Assembly: GCA_002453165.1 (NCBI GenBank)
Contig: DKGH01000121.1
Coordinates: 1-55,615 of the forward strand
Direction: 5' to 3'
Length of the DNA: 55,615 nt
Origin: Verrucomicrobia bacterium UBA6775
GTDB taxonomy: Bacteria > Verrucomicrobiota > Verrucomicrobiia > Limisphaerales > UBA1096
Shown: positions 40,531 through 49,661 of the stretch, piece by piece
Position numbering within the stretch: position 1 is the stretch's first letter
How the letters are laid out: each line of letters opens with the position of its first letter
The notes under the pieces: generated by a model
What the model was told of the DNA's origin: nothing
Database searches by the model: none
What the model saw: only the letters and a program-made list of their open reading frames with translations
Program-made: the position numbers and the translations under genes

Positions 40531-41912
40531 GCGAACAGTTCCTTGATGGGTTCGTTTCCAAAGTCGACCAGCGGGAAGGGGCGTCCGCTTGGCCCGGGGA
40601 GGGTTGCTCCGGGGTTGAGGCCGAGGCTGTGAAAGATCGTCGCCACGACGTCGCCCGGTTCCACCGGTCGCTCGGCCGGGAATCCGCCGATGGGATCGCT
40701 TTTGCCTACCACGCGTCCGCCCTGCACGCCACCGCCGGCGAAGGAGCAGGTAAAACATTGTGGCCAGTGATCGCGTCCACCGGCCGGGTTGACTTTGGGC
40801 GTGCGCCCGAACTCCGACAGTGTGGTCACCATCGTGTCGTCGAGTAGGCCGCGCTCGTTCAGATCCTCGATCAGCGCGCTGTAGCCCTGGTCGTACATTG
40901 GGGCAACCTGTTCCTTCATCTGCTTGACGGAGATGAACGGCTTCGAGCCGTGGATGTCCCATGAGAGTTGATCGAAGACGGTGAGGAAGCTGTTGATCGT
41001 GACCATGCGGACGCCGTTTTCGACGAGCCGCCGGGCAAGCAGGCAGCACTGGCCAAAACGATTCATGCCGTAGCGTTCGCGCACGGCCGGTTTTTCCTTG
41101 GTGATGTCGAACGCCGCACGGGCCTGTTCGCTGGTCATCATGCGGAAGGCGGAGTGAAAGCTATCGTTGAGCAAACGAGCGTCTTCGCTGGCTTCAAAAT
41201 TCTTCACCGCACCATCGACGATGTCGCGCATCTTGCGCCGGCGATCGAGTCGAGCAGCGCCAATCTGGTCGGGCGGCAGCAGGTCGGGTACCTTGAAATC
41301 CTTCTGTGCCGGATTGGCGTTGAGGGCGAAGGGGTCGTGCGCCTTGCCGAGGAAACCGCCGGCCTGACCGTTGGGCATGTTGCCGCCACCTCGTCCCATT
41401 AACTCCGGCAGTACGACGAATGGCGGCAGATCGCTCTTGCGGCCCAGCAGGTAACTGGCCACCGCCCCGGCGTGCGGGGTCTGGATGCCGCCGGTGAAGC
41501 GCCGACCGGTCTGCATGATCTGCCAACCGGCATCGTGTACCGCCGCGCCGCCGTGGTGAACCGTTCGCACGAGCGAAAACTTGTCGGCGATCTTCGCGTG
41601 CCGGGGTAGAATCTCCGAGATGTCGATGTCCGGTGACTTGGTTCGGATCGGCTTGAACGGCCCGCGAATCTCCCTCGGCGCATCCGGTTTCATGTCCCAA
41701 AGATCGACGTGGCTCGGCGCACCGAGATTGAAGATCATGATGCAGGCGCGGTTGTCGTGCCCGGGCCGGACGGCGCCGGCCTCCTTCGCGGCCAGCAACT
41801 GCGGCAGCGACAACCCGGCCGCGCCGAGCGCGCCGACCTGCAAAAACTCCCGGCGTTTAAGGTGACTGCCCCCGCAGATAGAGGCCTGTTCTTCAGCCAA
41901 AAAATCAAACAT
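40527..41912 (-). CDS. DUF1501 protein (exported, sulfatase-like fold)
   Basis: A 461-residue protein of DUF1501, first gene of the operon. From the ATG at 41912 (an upstream frame to 41987 is rejected): a Tat-type signal with KRREFLQVGALGAAGLSLPQL, then FNLGAPSHVDLWDMKPDAP, the GGGNMPNGQAGGFLG block, DIHGSKPFISVKQ and the metal-site region LSEFGRTPKVNPAGGRDHWP. The family is distantly related to alkaline phosphatase / sulfatase folds. It is coupled by ATGA to the DUF1549-DUF1553 gene. Confidence 0.9.
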   Translation of the reverse strand: MFDFLAEEQASICGGSHLKRREFLQVGALGAAGLSLPQLLAAKEAGAVRPGHDNRACIMIFNLGAPSHVDLWDMKPDAPREIRGPFKPIRTKSPDIDISEILPRHAKIADKFSLVRTVHHGGAAVHDAGWQIMQTGRRFTGGIQTPHAGAVASYLLGRKSDLPPFVVLPELMGRGGGNMPNGQAGGFLGKAHDPFALNANPAQKDFKVPDLLPPDQIGAARLDRRRKMRDIVDGAVKNFEASEDARLLNDSFHSAFRMMTSEQARAAFDITKEKPAVRERYGMNRFGQCCLLARRLVENGVRMVTINSFLTVFDQLSWDIHGSKPFISVKQMKEQVAPMYDQGYSALIEDLNERGLLDDTMVTTLSEFGRTPKVNPAGGRDHWPQCFTCSFAGGGVQGGRVVGKSDPIGGFPAERPVEPGDVVATIFHSLGLNPGATLPGPSGRPFPLVDFGNEPIKELFA

Positions 41913-42045
41913 AACGCAAAAAAGTGGAGCGGCGATGAAGCCGCGAAGTGAACCCGGGAAGAGTAACGTTTCGTCGCAAAGATGCACGACGAAAACGGTG
42001 CCGGATTGACAAAGCCCGGCGTGGCTGCAATTTCATCCGCACCGA

Positions 42046-43641
42046 ATGATTAACATGATGAATCTCAAAACAACCTCCTTGGCGCTGGCCTGCGCCTTGG
42101 CTTGGCTCGGGGGATTGGATGTGGCGGAGGCCAAGTCCAAGACCCGCCCCAACATTGTTTTCTTCCTTGCCGATGATCTTGGCTGGAAGGACTTGAGCAA
42201 CGAGGGCTCGAAGTACTACGAGAGTCCGCACATCGACCGCATCGCGCGAGAGGGGATGAAGTTCACCCGCGGCTATGCGGCGTGTCAGGTCTGCAGTCCG
42301 TCCCGGGCCAGCATCATGACCGGCAAATATCCGACCAACCACGGCATCACCACCTGGATCGGCGACCGCGCCGGGGAGGCTTGGCGTGGTACGCGTCGTA
42401 ATGACACGCATCTGCCTCCCGAGTACGATCGCGCACTGCGAGCCTCCGAGATCACGCTGGCCGAGGCGCTGCGGGAGCAGGGCTACAAGACGTTTTACGC
42501 CGGCAAATGGCACATCGGCGGCAAGGGCTCCTGGCCGGAGGATCACGGATTCGACATCAACAAAGGAGGGTGGGATGTCGGCAGCCCACGTGGTGGGTTT
42601 TTCTCGCCTTGGATTAATCCAACGCTTGAGTCCGGCCCCCCTGGCGAGTCGCTGCCCATCCGCTTGGGCAACGAAACCGCCAAGTTCATCGAGGCGCACA
42701 AGGATAAGCCGTTTCTCGCCTTCCTTTCATTCTATTCCGTGCACGGCCCGATCCAGACCACACCCGGACTGTGGAAAAAATACCGGGACAAGGCCGAGTC
42801 GGCCGGCTTGGCCAAGGAACGTTTCAAGTTTGACCGCCGGTTGAATGTCCGCCAGGTGCAGGACTGCCCGATCTACGCCGGGATGATCGAGACGATGGAC
42901 GACGCTGTCGGGATCGTCCTGGACAAACTCGATGAGCTTGGCTTGGACAAAAACACTATCGTCTGCTTCACGTCCGACAACGGTGGTGTGTCCTCCGGCG
43001 ATGCCTACTCAACCAGCAACACACCACTACGCGGCGGCAAGGGCCGGCAGTGGGAGGGTGGCATCCGCGAGCCGTACTACATCAAGGCACCGGGCGTGAC
43101 CAAGTCGGGCGGTACCAGTGCCGTGCCGGTCAACGGCATCGACTGGTACCCGACACTACTCGAGCTGGCCGGGGTGAACGTGCCGGCCAAGCAGGCAGTC
43201 GACGGCGTCAGCATCGTGCCGTTGCTCAAGGGCGGCAAGATTGCCAAACGCCCATTGTATTGGCACTACCCGCACTACGGCAATCAGGGCGGCGAACCAT
43301 CCTCGATCATCAGTCAAAACGACTGGAAACTCATTCACTACCACGAGGACGGCCGCGATGAACTGTATCACCTGGCCAACGACCCGAACGAGACGACCGA
43401 CTTGGCCAAGCGCGAAACCAAGCGAGCCAAGCAGTTGCGCAAAAAACTCGACGCTTGGTTGAAGGAAACCAAGGCACGATTCCCGACCAAGGACACACAG
43501 GCCGACTTGGCCAAGCGTGAGGCGCGGCTCAAGTCAATCGCCTCAGACGGCAAGGCACGGTTGGAAAAACAACACGCCAACTTTCTAAAAAAGGATTTCA
43601 AGCCCAACAAGGACTGGTGGGGCAGCACCCCGGTTGATTAA
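42046..43641 (+). CDS. Secreted sulfatase
   Basis: A 531-residue exported sulfatase. Start 42046 (42055 and 42058 are also possible); signal peptide through about residue 29 (ALAWLGGLDVAEA). Metal site FLADDLGWKD (about 40-49), formylglycine motif CSPSRASIMTGKYP with Cys83, and a second metal region CFTSDNGGVSSGD. KGGWDVGSPRGGFFSPW is an insertion seen in glycosaminoglycan-type relatives, but the substrate is not determined. The C-terminal part has a lysine-rich helix (DLAKRETKRAKQLRKKL) with two TTGGCCAA-encoded DLAKRE repeats (43402, 43507). Divergent from the DUF1501 operon. Its stop overlaps the convergent PVC dehydrogenase stop by four bases. Confidence 0.9.
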   Translation: MINMMNLKTTSLALACALAWLGGLDVAEAKSKTRPNIVFFLADDLGWKDLSNEGSKYYESPHIDRIAREGMKFTRGYAACQVCSPSRASIMTGKYPTNHGITTWIGDRAGEAWRGTRRNDTHLPPEYDRALRASEITLAEALREQGYKTFYAGKWHIGGKGSWPEDHGFDINKGGWDVGSPRGGFFSPWINPTLESGPPGESLPIRLGNETAKFIEAHKDKPFLAFLSFYSVHGPIQTTPGLWKKYRDKAESAGLAKERFKFDRRLNVRQVQDCPIYAGMIETMDDAVGIVLDKLDELGLDKNTIVCFTSDNGGVSSGDAYSTSNTPLRGGKGRQWEGGIREPYYIKAPGVTKSGGTSAVPVNGIDWYPTLLELAGVNVPAKQAVDGVSIVPLLKGGKIAKRPLYWHYPHYGNQGGEPSSIISQNDWKLIHYHEDGRDELYHLANDPNETTDLAKRETKRAKQLRKKLDAWLKETKARFPTKDTQADLAKREARLKSIASDGKARLEKQHANFLKKDFKPNKDWWGSTPVD

Positions 43642-46600
43642 CGCGACTTGAGGCCGGCGAGGTATTCGACGAGATCGACGAGGTCGTCAAATGTCATCAA
43701 CTGTTGCAGCCCGGCCGGCATGAGGGACTGCGGACTCGTTGTCCGGTTTTGAATCTCGCTTTTTCTGTGGGTTGAAGTTACGCCGCCAACTTGTTGCAGC
43801 GTCAGCTCCTCCTCCGTTTCGCTGGTAACAAAACCTGTAAACGCCTTCCCGGTCTGCTTCACGATGTTCACGGCTTGAAACGCGGGCGACACCGTGGCGC
43901 TTGGGTCGAGGATCGATTCGTACAGCCCCTGTTTCGACAACTTGCCGCCGATCTCGGAAAGGTCCGGGCCGAAGTTGATGCCCTTGCCGTTCACCTGATG
44001 ACATTCCACGCAGGTGGTTTGTTCGAAGATCGTCCGCCCCCGTTCGTGATTGCCAACGTACACCAGTAGCTCGGTCATCTGTGGCAACTCGGTTGCGCCC
44101 TTGAGCGCAGGAATAGGGAAGTGCTCCCTGGCGCGATTCCGAACCGATACGTTCATGATTTTTGTCAATGCAGCCCCGGCGGTCGGCTTGAGGGCCTCAG
44201 GGAATTTACCGCCGGCTGCCAGATCAACAAGTCGGCCGGGCGATGTGCCGGCGACCCCTCGGACGGCGGTTTGCCGAACTGCGAGTGGCTTGGCCGAATC
44301 GAGAAAAATGTTGATGAGTAGGTCAGCGGCTGTGTTTTTTCTGCTGTTGGCCAGCGCCTCCGTGAGTGTGGCGAGTTGTGTGGGCGATCCGTTTTTGAGT
44401 TTCACCTCGATGGCCGTCGTGGCGTTGTTGTCGAATAGTGTATCGAGTGCCGCTTGGCCAAGCGTCGAGCCAAGGTGCGTCATGGCCATGTCGACCAACT
44501 GCGGATGGCGCTCCTTCAGTCCAAGCGCATCGACGACCTTCACAAAGTACTCGGAGTTTTTTGCCTGACGCAGGTATCGGTTCAACGCCGCTGCGTACTC
44601 ATCGTGATTGACGGTCTTGGACTTGGCCAGTCGAAGAAACATTTCGCCCTTGAGCAGGATGTGTCGTGAGCCGAGCTTGCCGGGATAGCTGGCGGCGTGC
44701 CTTAAAAGCGCGGTGTCCTTGGCCGGGCCGTCAGGTTGAAAATCGAGTGCACGGATCAGGCGCCTGCTTTCTGCGGGATCGATATCCTGCTGCCCGAGCG
44801 CCTTGTCGAGCAGGCGGATCGTTTGTTCGCCTCGCGAGCGCCAGATAATCTGTCTGCCGGCGGAGGTGCTGAGGGCGTCGGGTGTTCGTTCCAGCCAGCT
44901 GTCTAGGCACTTTGTCCAGCGATTGGCGGCAGCCAGGCCAAGCGCCTCGAGAAACCAGCGATCGCCGTTGTGCCGCTTGGCCAAGCGCGCCCAGAGTTCG
45001 GGTGCGTTGGCCGTATTAACATCCCGGAGCGCGATGGCCGTCTCAGTCAAGACTCGTGCAGAAGGGTCATCGACCACGTGCTCGATCCGCTTGGCCAAGT
45101 CGAACGATTCCCGGCGATTAAGCTGTCGAGCGGCACGAAGGGCGACCACACGGATTGATTCATCGGGATCATCCAGCGCCCGGTCAATGAAGGGGCCGCC
45201 GGCACCTTTGATGCGACTGAGCAGCCAAAGTGCGCGGGCACGTTCGTGCGGTTTTCCGGTGGCGTAGAGCGGATCGAGATGGGGGATCACCTCGATGCCC
45301 ATGTCGTGCAGTGCCTGCCAGCCGAGGTGGCGCGCATCGAGATTCGGGCTTTTCAACGCCGCGATGGCGTCGGTTCCGTGTTTCAAGTTCAGCGGCTTGT
45401 TCTGCTGGCGATGCCCTGCCGGGGCGATGCGATAGATGCGGCCCCGTTCGCTGTCGGCCTGTCGATTCCAGCCGACGACCGGGTCGTACCAGTCGCTGAC
45501 AAACAACGCTCCATCCGGCGCCACGGCTACGTCTACCGGTCGAAACCACTTGTCGCGTTCGCCTTTCACGATGTTGATCATCTCGCCGGAGAAACCGCCG
45601 CCGTCCGGCTTGGCCGTGGCCGCCCACACGACGCCCGGCCCGGCGTCGCAGTGGATCACTTGATTGTGAAAAACTTTGGGGAGCAACTCTCCCTCGTAAA
45701 CGGTTATTCCGGTCGGTGAGCCGGCGCCGGACTGGACAAAGTTGGGCACCACGCCCGGGTCGTTTTGATGCCAGTGCCGTGAGCTGACATCCGCCGCCTG
45801 ACTGATGCGGTGCTTGCGCCAGCCGGCCCCGGTGAGTTCCTCGAGGTAGCCGTAGTTGCCACCTTCGAGGACGTAGTTAATGCGGACGCCGTAGTTGCCG
45901 TCGTCGTCGTTGTCCGATTGCCAGACGTTGCCGAAGGAATCGACCGCCACCTCGTAATTGTTGCGGAAGTTGTGCCCGAGCACCTCAAACTCGCTTCCAT
46001 TCGGGTTGCACCGAAAAATCATCCCGCCCCAGTAGGTCGTGCGTGCGTCCTTGAAGCGGCCCAATTGGCGGCGATCGAGCACATGGTTGCCGGCGGTGTC
46101 GACGATCAGCTTTCCGTTTGCGTCGTGAACGAACCCGCCGTTGTTGCCCATGTTCCAGTAGAGTTTGCCGTCTGGCCCAAACACGAACGAGTGGGTTGAG
46201 TGATCGTCCTGCGGACGCCCGGCTTGCGTGAAAAGCAGCTCCCGGCTGTCCGGTTTGTCGTCTCCGTCCTCGTCGGTGAACACGATGACTTTGGGGGCGC
46301 AGGTGACGATGACCCGATTTCCGAGCACGCAAATGCCGAGCGCGGCGTCCACGTCACGACCCTGATAGTAGACCTTTTGAGTGTCGGCTTTGCCGTCGCC
46401 GTTGGTGTCCTCGAGGATCAAAATTCGGTCGCCCTGCGGCCGCTTGTTATTGCGGGCATGCGCCCGGTAGTTAACCACCTCACAGACCCAAACCCGGCCC
46501 CGATGATCAACGTCAATGTTTGTTGGGCTGAGAATCTGCGGCTCTGAGGCGAACAACGTAGCCTCCAGCCCGGGGTATAGATCGAGCTGCGAAACCGCCT

Positions 46601-46691
46601 TGGCCGCATCGCGGGAGGATTGGGCGAGGCTTGTTGAAACTGCCAAGGTCAGGCAGCCGAGACACAGGGAAAGTCGTGGGAAGAATTGCAT
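43638..46691 (-). CDS. PVC-type beta-propeller dehydrogenase with HEAT repeats and C-terminal cytochrome c
   Basis: A 1017-residue exported protein of the PVC membrane-bound dehydrogenase family. Signal MQFFPRLSLCLGCLTLAVST from the ATG at 46691; residues upstream of it to 46736 are not used. The propeller (about 35-420) opens with LDLYPGLEATLFASEPQILSP and has VDHRGRVWVCEVVNYRA and HSFVFGPDGKLYWNMGNNGG. Middle region: HEAT-like repeats (SIRVVALRAARQL). C-terminal heme domain: CVECHQVNGKGINFGPDLSEIGG (CxxCH), then IVKQTGKAFTGFV and MTFDDLVDLVEYLA. Likely oxidises a sugar or alcohol in the periplasm and passes electrons to its own heme. TTGGCCAA at 44454, 44977 and 45091. Confidence 0.9.
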   Translation of the reverse strand: MQFFPRLSLCLGCLTLAVSTSLAQSSRDAAKAVSQLDLYPGLEATLFASEPQILSPTNIDVDHRGRVWVCEVVNYRAHARNNKRPQGDRILILEDTNGDGKADTQKVYYQGRDVDAALGICVLGNRVIVTCAPKVIVFTDEDGDDKPDSRELLFTQAGRPQDDHSTHSFVFGPDGKLYWNMGNNGGFVHDANGKLIVDTAGNHVLDRRQLGRFKDARTTYWGGMIFRCNPNGSEFEVLGHNFRNNYEVAVDSFGNVWQSDNDDDGNYGVRINYVLEGGNYGYLEELTGAGWRKHRISQAADVSSRHWHQNDPGVVPNFVQSGAGSPTGITVYEGELLPKVFHNQVIHCDAGPGVVWAATAKPDGGGFSGEMINIVKGERDKWFRPVDVAVAPDGALFVSDWYDPVVGWNRQADSERGRIYRIAPAGHRQQNKPLNLKHGTDAIAALKSPNLDARHLGWQALHDMGIEVIPHLDPLYATGKPHERARALWLLSRIKGAGGPFIDRALDDPDESIRVVALRAARQLNRRESFDLAKRIEHVVDDPSARVLTETAIALRDVNTANAPELWARLAKRHNGDRWFLEALGLAAANRWTKCLDSWLERTPDALSTSAGRQIIWRSRGEQTIRLLDKALGQQDIDPAESRRLIRALDFQPDGPAKDTALLRHAASYPGKLGSRHILLKGEMFLRLAKSKTVNHDEYAAALNRYLRQAKNSEYFVKVVDALGLKERHPQLVDMAMTHLGSTLGQAALDTLFDNNATTAIEVKLKNGSPTQLATLTEALANSRKNTAADLLINIFLDSAKPLAVRQTAVRGVAGTSPGRLVDLAAGGKFPEALKPTAGAALTKIMNVSVRNRAREHFPIPALKGATELPQMTELLVYVGNHERGRTIFEQTTCVECHQVNGKGINFGPDLSEIGGKLSKQGLYESILDPSATVSPAFQAVNIVKQTGKAFTGFVTSETEEELTLQQVGGVTSTHRKSEIQNRTTSPQSLMPAGLQQLMTFDDLVDLVEYLAGLKSR

Positions 46692-46742
46692 GCGAACCGT
46701 CATCATCGGCAAAGTCCAGTGCCGGGGCAACGCCAAACCGGC

Positions 46743-46821
46743 TTGGCCAAGCAGAAGTCAGGCTCGACGGCGGGGCCGGTTTTTTTCATCATTTGCCCCC
46801 CGAAACCAAGCGCTTGGCCAA
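46743..46821. repeat. Two TTGGCCAA palindromes in a divergent promoter region
   Basis: The 151-bp space between the divergent starts at 46691 and 46843 holds two copies, at 46743 and 46814, the second inside the 14-mer CGCTTGGCCAAGCG preceded by a CCAAG half-site. Their spacing is 71 bases. They could influence both promoters. Confidence 0.75.
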
Positions 46822-46842
46822 GCGCATATTTTACCGGCACTT

Positions 46843-47733
46843 ATGAAACAACCACGACGACAATTCCTGAAGTCCTCAGCGGCCTTGACCGCTGGGGTGG
46901 TCCTGTTACCCGATGCTTTCGCGGCGAAAAAAGCCAGACAGCCCCGCTACCAGATCGGGCTTTCGCAATACTCGCTGCGGGCCATGTTCAAGGACGGGTC
47001 GCTTGATCCACTGGATTACCCGGCGTTTAGCGTCGATCAGTTTGGCATCAATCAACTCGACCTCTGGGAAGGCGGTTTGCCAAAGGACAAGCTCGATGAC
47101 ACGAAATATTTGAAGCAACTAAAACGCCGCGCGAAGAAGGCCAAGGCCGAGTTGTTTCTGTTGATGACCGGCGCGCTCGATGCCAACCCGCAAAAGCGCG
47201 ACGCGAGCTTGAAACAGATTTTACCGTCGCTCTCTCGTGCTCAGATTTTGGGCTGCGAATTTGTCCGAGTCTTTCTCCGGGCGCCCGGCAGCGATGAGGC
47301 GGCGGGAGTGGCAGCGAGTGTCGAGGCACTCAAACCGTTGTCCGATGCTGCTGCAGAAAAAAATGTTGTCATCGCGATTGAGCCGGGCGCATCGCAGTTA
47401 AGCCAGCGTGGGGGGTTTCTTGCCAAGGTTGCGAAAAAACTGAACCACCCGGCCTGCAAGTTGATGCCGGACTTCGGCAAGCTGCGGAACAATGTTTACG
47501 ACGGAACCGAGGCGATGATGCCGTACACGGCGACGATCTCCTGCAAGATGCACAGCTTCGATGACAATGGAAACCAGCCGGACTTCGACTACACACGCCT
47601 GATGAAGATCATCGACAAGGCCGGCTACCGCGGCATCCTCGCGATTGAGTGGGAAGGGCACAAACTCAAACCAGTCCCCGGTGTGAAGGCGTCGAAAAAA
47701 CTGATCGAGGCGTCGCTGGAATCGCTTGCATGA
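46843..47733 (+). CDS. Exported sugar phosphate isomerase/epimerase-like TIM barrel
   Basis: A 296-residue protein starting at the ATG at 46843. Twin-arginine-like signal: KQPRRQFLKSSAALTAGVVLL. Beyond it the xylose-isomerase-like TIM barrel shows YQIGLSQYSLRAMF at the start, DQFGINQLDLWEGG, KNVVIAIEPGA and ILAIEWEGHKLKPVPG at the metal-binding C-terminal strands (Glu residues in IEPG and IEWEG are candidate ligands). Upstream extensions run into the divergent gene and are not used. Coupled by ATGA overlap to the sulfatase that follows, so it probably converts the sugar released by that enzyme, although an export signal places it outside the cytoplasm. Confidence 0.85.
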   Translation: MKQPRRQFLKSSAALTAGVVLLPDAFAAKKARQPRYQIGLSQYSLRAMFKDGSLDPLDYPAFSVDQFGINQLDLWEGGLPKDKLDDTKYLKQLKRRAKKAKAELFLLMTGALDANPQKRDASLKQILPSLSRAQILGCEFVRVFLRAPGSDEAAGVAASVEALKPLSDAAAEKNVVIAIEPGASQLSQRGGFLAKVAKKLNHPACKLMPDFGKLRNNVYDGTEAMMPYTATISCKMHSFDDNGNQPDFDYTRLMKIIDKAGYRGILAIEWEGHKLKPVPGVKASKKLIEASLESLA

Positions 47734-49229
47734 GCCTGTTTCGACTGCTGCTCTTTAGCCTGTTCAACGCCGCCACTGTGATTGCGGCCAAGCCGAATGT
47801 CATTATCATTTATGTGGACGACATGGGCTATGGCGATGCTTCCTGCCTGAATCCGCAGGCCAAGTTTCAAACGCCAAACATCGACCGCCTGGCCGGGGAG
47901 GGGAAGACCTTCACAGACGGGCACAGCCCGGACACTGTTTGCACACCGTCGCGTTACGGCCTGTTGACCGGGCGTTACTCGTGGCGAACGACGATGAAGC
48001 GCGGCGTGATGGGCGCGGAGGGCAAGTGCCTGATCGCCGACGGCCGGACGACGCTGGCTTCGTTTTTGCGGGACAACGGTTACGCCACGGCGATGGTTGG
48101 TAAGTGGCACCTCGGGATGGATTTCCCGGGAACCAAGGGCGATCGAGACTGGTCGAAACCAACAGTCGACATGCCGCTGGACAAGGGGTTCGACTACTTT
48201 TGGGGTATCCCGGCCTCGATGAATTACGGTGTTCTCGCGTGGTTCGAGGGCCGTATGGCGAAGCTGCCGCCGACGCTGTTCACGCGAAAAAAACCGAACC
48301 AAATTGCGATCGATGACTACCGGATCAAGCCGCCGTATCAGGCTAAGCCGGTGAAATCTAACGATCTGGAGGTGGCACCGGATTTCGTCGATATCGACTG
48401 CCTCGACCGATTCACCGAACAGGCAATCAAGTGGCTCGACAGGCAGGCGGCCGCAGCGCGGAACGGCAAACCGTTCATGCTATACCTCTCGCACACCTCG
48501 CCGCACAAGCCGGTGATCCCGCTCAAGCGATTCCGGGGGCAGGGCGATGCCGGGGCGTATGGTGAATTCATGATCGAGACCGACTGGCACGTGGGGCGGG
48601 TGCTTGATTGGCTCGACGAAAACAAGCTGGCCGACAACACGATCGTCGTTTTCACGAGTGACAACGGCCCGGAAAACACGTGGCGCAAGCGCAACGAAAA
48701 ATTCGGTCACCAAAGCAACTGGATTTACCGTGAAGGCAAGCGGTCGATTTACGAGGGAGGGCACCGCGTGCCGTTTCTCGTTCGTTGGCCAGCGAAGGTG
48801 AAGGCCGGGAGTCGCTGGGAACAGCCGGTCTGCCAGACCGATCTGCTGGCCACCTTCGCCGAAATGCTTGGCAAAAATATTCCCGATAATGCCGGTGAGG
48901 ATAGCGTCAGTTTTTATCGTGCGCTGACCGGGGAGAACGCGCCGCAGCGCCTGGCCATGATTCATCACGGCATGCAGGGGCGCTATGCCATTCGCGAGGG
49001 ACAATGGAAGTTGATTATGGAAGGCGGACGCAGGGCAGCCAAGCGCGAGTTGTACGACCTCTCAGCCGACCCCGGAGAGAAAAACGATCTCATCGCGAAA
49101 CACCCTAAAGTGGCCAAGCGCTTGGCCAAGCGCATTACCGAGATCATCCAAAACGGCCGCACCACTCCGGGCCAACCGCAACCAAACGACACGCCGCCGT
49201 GGAAGGATCTGGTTTGGATGGTGGATTAG
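47730..49229 (+). CDS. Secreted sulfatase (coupled to the TIM-barrel epimerase)
   Basis: A 499-residue exported sulfatase. The ATG at 47730 overlaps the epimerase stop; signal peptide MSLFRLLLFSLFNAATVIAA. Metal site YVDDMGYGD (about 28-36) and formylglycine motif CTPSRYGLLTGRYSWR with Cys71; second metal site FTSDNGPENTW. This version (arylsulfatase A-like, with LADGRTTLASFLRDNGYATAMVG as in many marine PVC proteins) most resembles polysaccharide sulfatases, but the substrate is not known. KRLAKRITE near the C-terminus is encoded by the copy at 49122. ppnP lies convergent 12 bases downstream. Confidence 0.9.
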   Translation: MSLFRLLLFSLFNAATVIAAKPNVIIIYVDDMGYGDASCLNPQAKFQTPNIDRLAGEGKTFTDGHSPDTVCTPSRYGLLTGRYSWRTTMKRGVMGAEGKCLIADGRTTLASFLRDNGYATAMVGKWHLGMDFPGTKGDRDWSKPTVDMPLDKGFDYFWGIPASMNYGVLAWFEGRMAKLPPTLFTRKKPNQIAIDDYRIKPPYQAKPVKSNDLEVAPDFVDIDCLDRFTEQAIKWLDRQAAAARNGKPFMLYLSHTSPHKPVIPLKRFRGQGDAGAYGEFMIETDWHVGRVLDWLDENKLADNTIVVFTSDNGPENTWRKRNEKFGHQSNWIYREGKRSIYEGGHRVPFLVRWPAKVKAGSRWEQPVCQTDLLATFAEMLGKNIPDNAGEDSVSFYRALTGENAPQRLAMIHHGMQGRYAIREGQWKLIMEGGRRAAKRELYDLSADPGEKNDLIAKHPKVAKRLAKRITEIIQNGRTTPGQPQPNDTPPWKDLVWMVD

Positions 49230-49241
49230 GATCGTTAAGGC

Positions 49242-49565
49242 TCAGTCGACAAACGAGCAGATGTATTCACAGATGCCTTCCTTGATTTCGATGTCGAATC
49301 CGCTTTTTGCGGAGACGTCGAAGTGTTGCCCTTCGGTGTATTGAGTGGCTGCCTCTTCGCCTTGAACTTTCACCGAACAGGTGCCGGCGATGATCTCCAT
49401 TCGCTCGGCCTGTTGCGTGCCGAAATGAAATGAACCGGGATAAATCAACCCGAGTGTTTTTCGGCTTTCGTCAGCGAGAATAATGGTGTGGCTGACGACT
49501 TTGCCGTCAAAGTAAACATTGGCCTTGGCCAATGCGGTCACGTTTTCGAATTCGATGTCCGCCAT
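49242..49565 (-). CDS. ppnP: Pyrimidine/purine nucleoside phosphorylase
   Basis: A 107-residue cupin-fold enzyme (DUF1255) phosphorolysing several nucleosides. It has the family's NVYFDGKVVSHTI opening (NxYFdGKV), TLGLIYPGSFHFGTQQAERMEIIAGT and a C-terminal CEYICSF (CxYxC-like, Y/C-x-C). The family usually has 94-105 residues. Short, with no signal, on its own on the reverse strand between two forward genes. Its single TTGGCCAA copy at 49525 encodes ALAKAN near the N-terminus. Confidence 0.88.
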   Translation of the reverse strand: MADIEFENVTALAKANVYFDGKVVSHTIILADESRKTLGLIYPGSFHFGTQQAERMEIIAGTCSVKVQGEEAATQYTEGQHFDVSAKSGFDIEIKEGICEYICSFVD

Positions 49566-49661
49566 GGGGCGGGGATTGTTGTGGCTCTCGGCGGGATGTC
49601 AAGGCGCTGAGTTCCGGATTGACGGCTGGGGGCGGGAGGCGTTTCATCCGGCCTCCACACG

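Noticed and set aside
40531..41049. Long N-terminal extension of the DUF1549-DUF1553 frame
   Set aside because: Shadow of the DUF1501 gene; the signal peptide starts at 40530 with an ATGA overlap.
42006..42034. Perfect TTGACA upstream of the sulfatase at 42046
   Set aside because: No acceptable -10 hexamer at 16-18 bp (2 of 6), and it would leave almost no leader.
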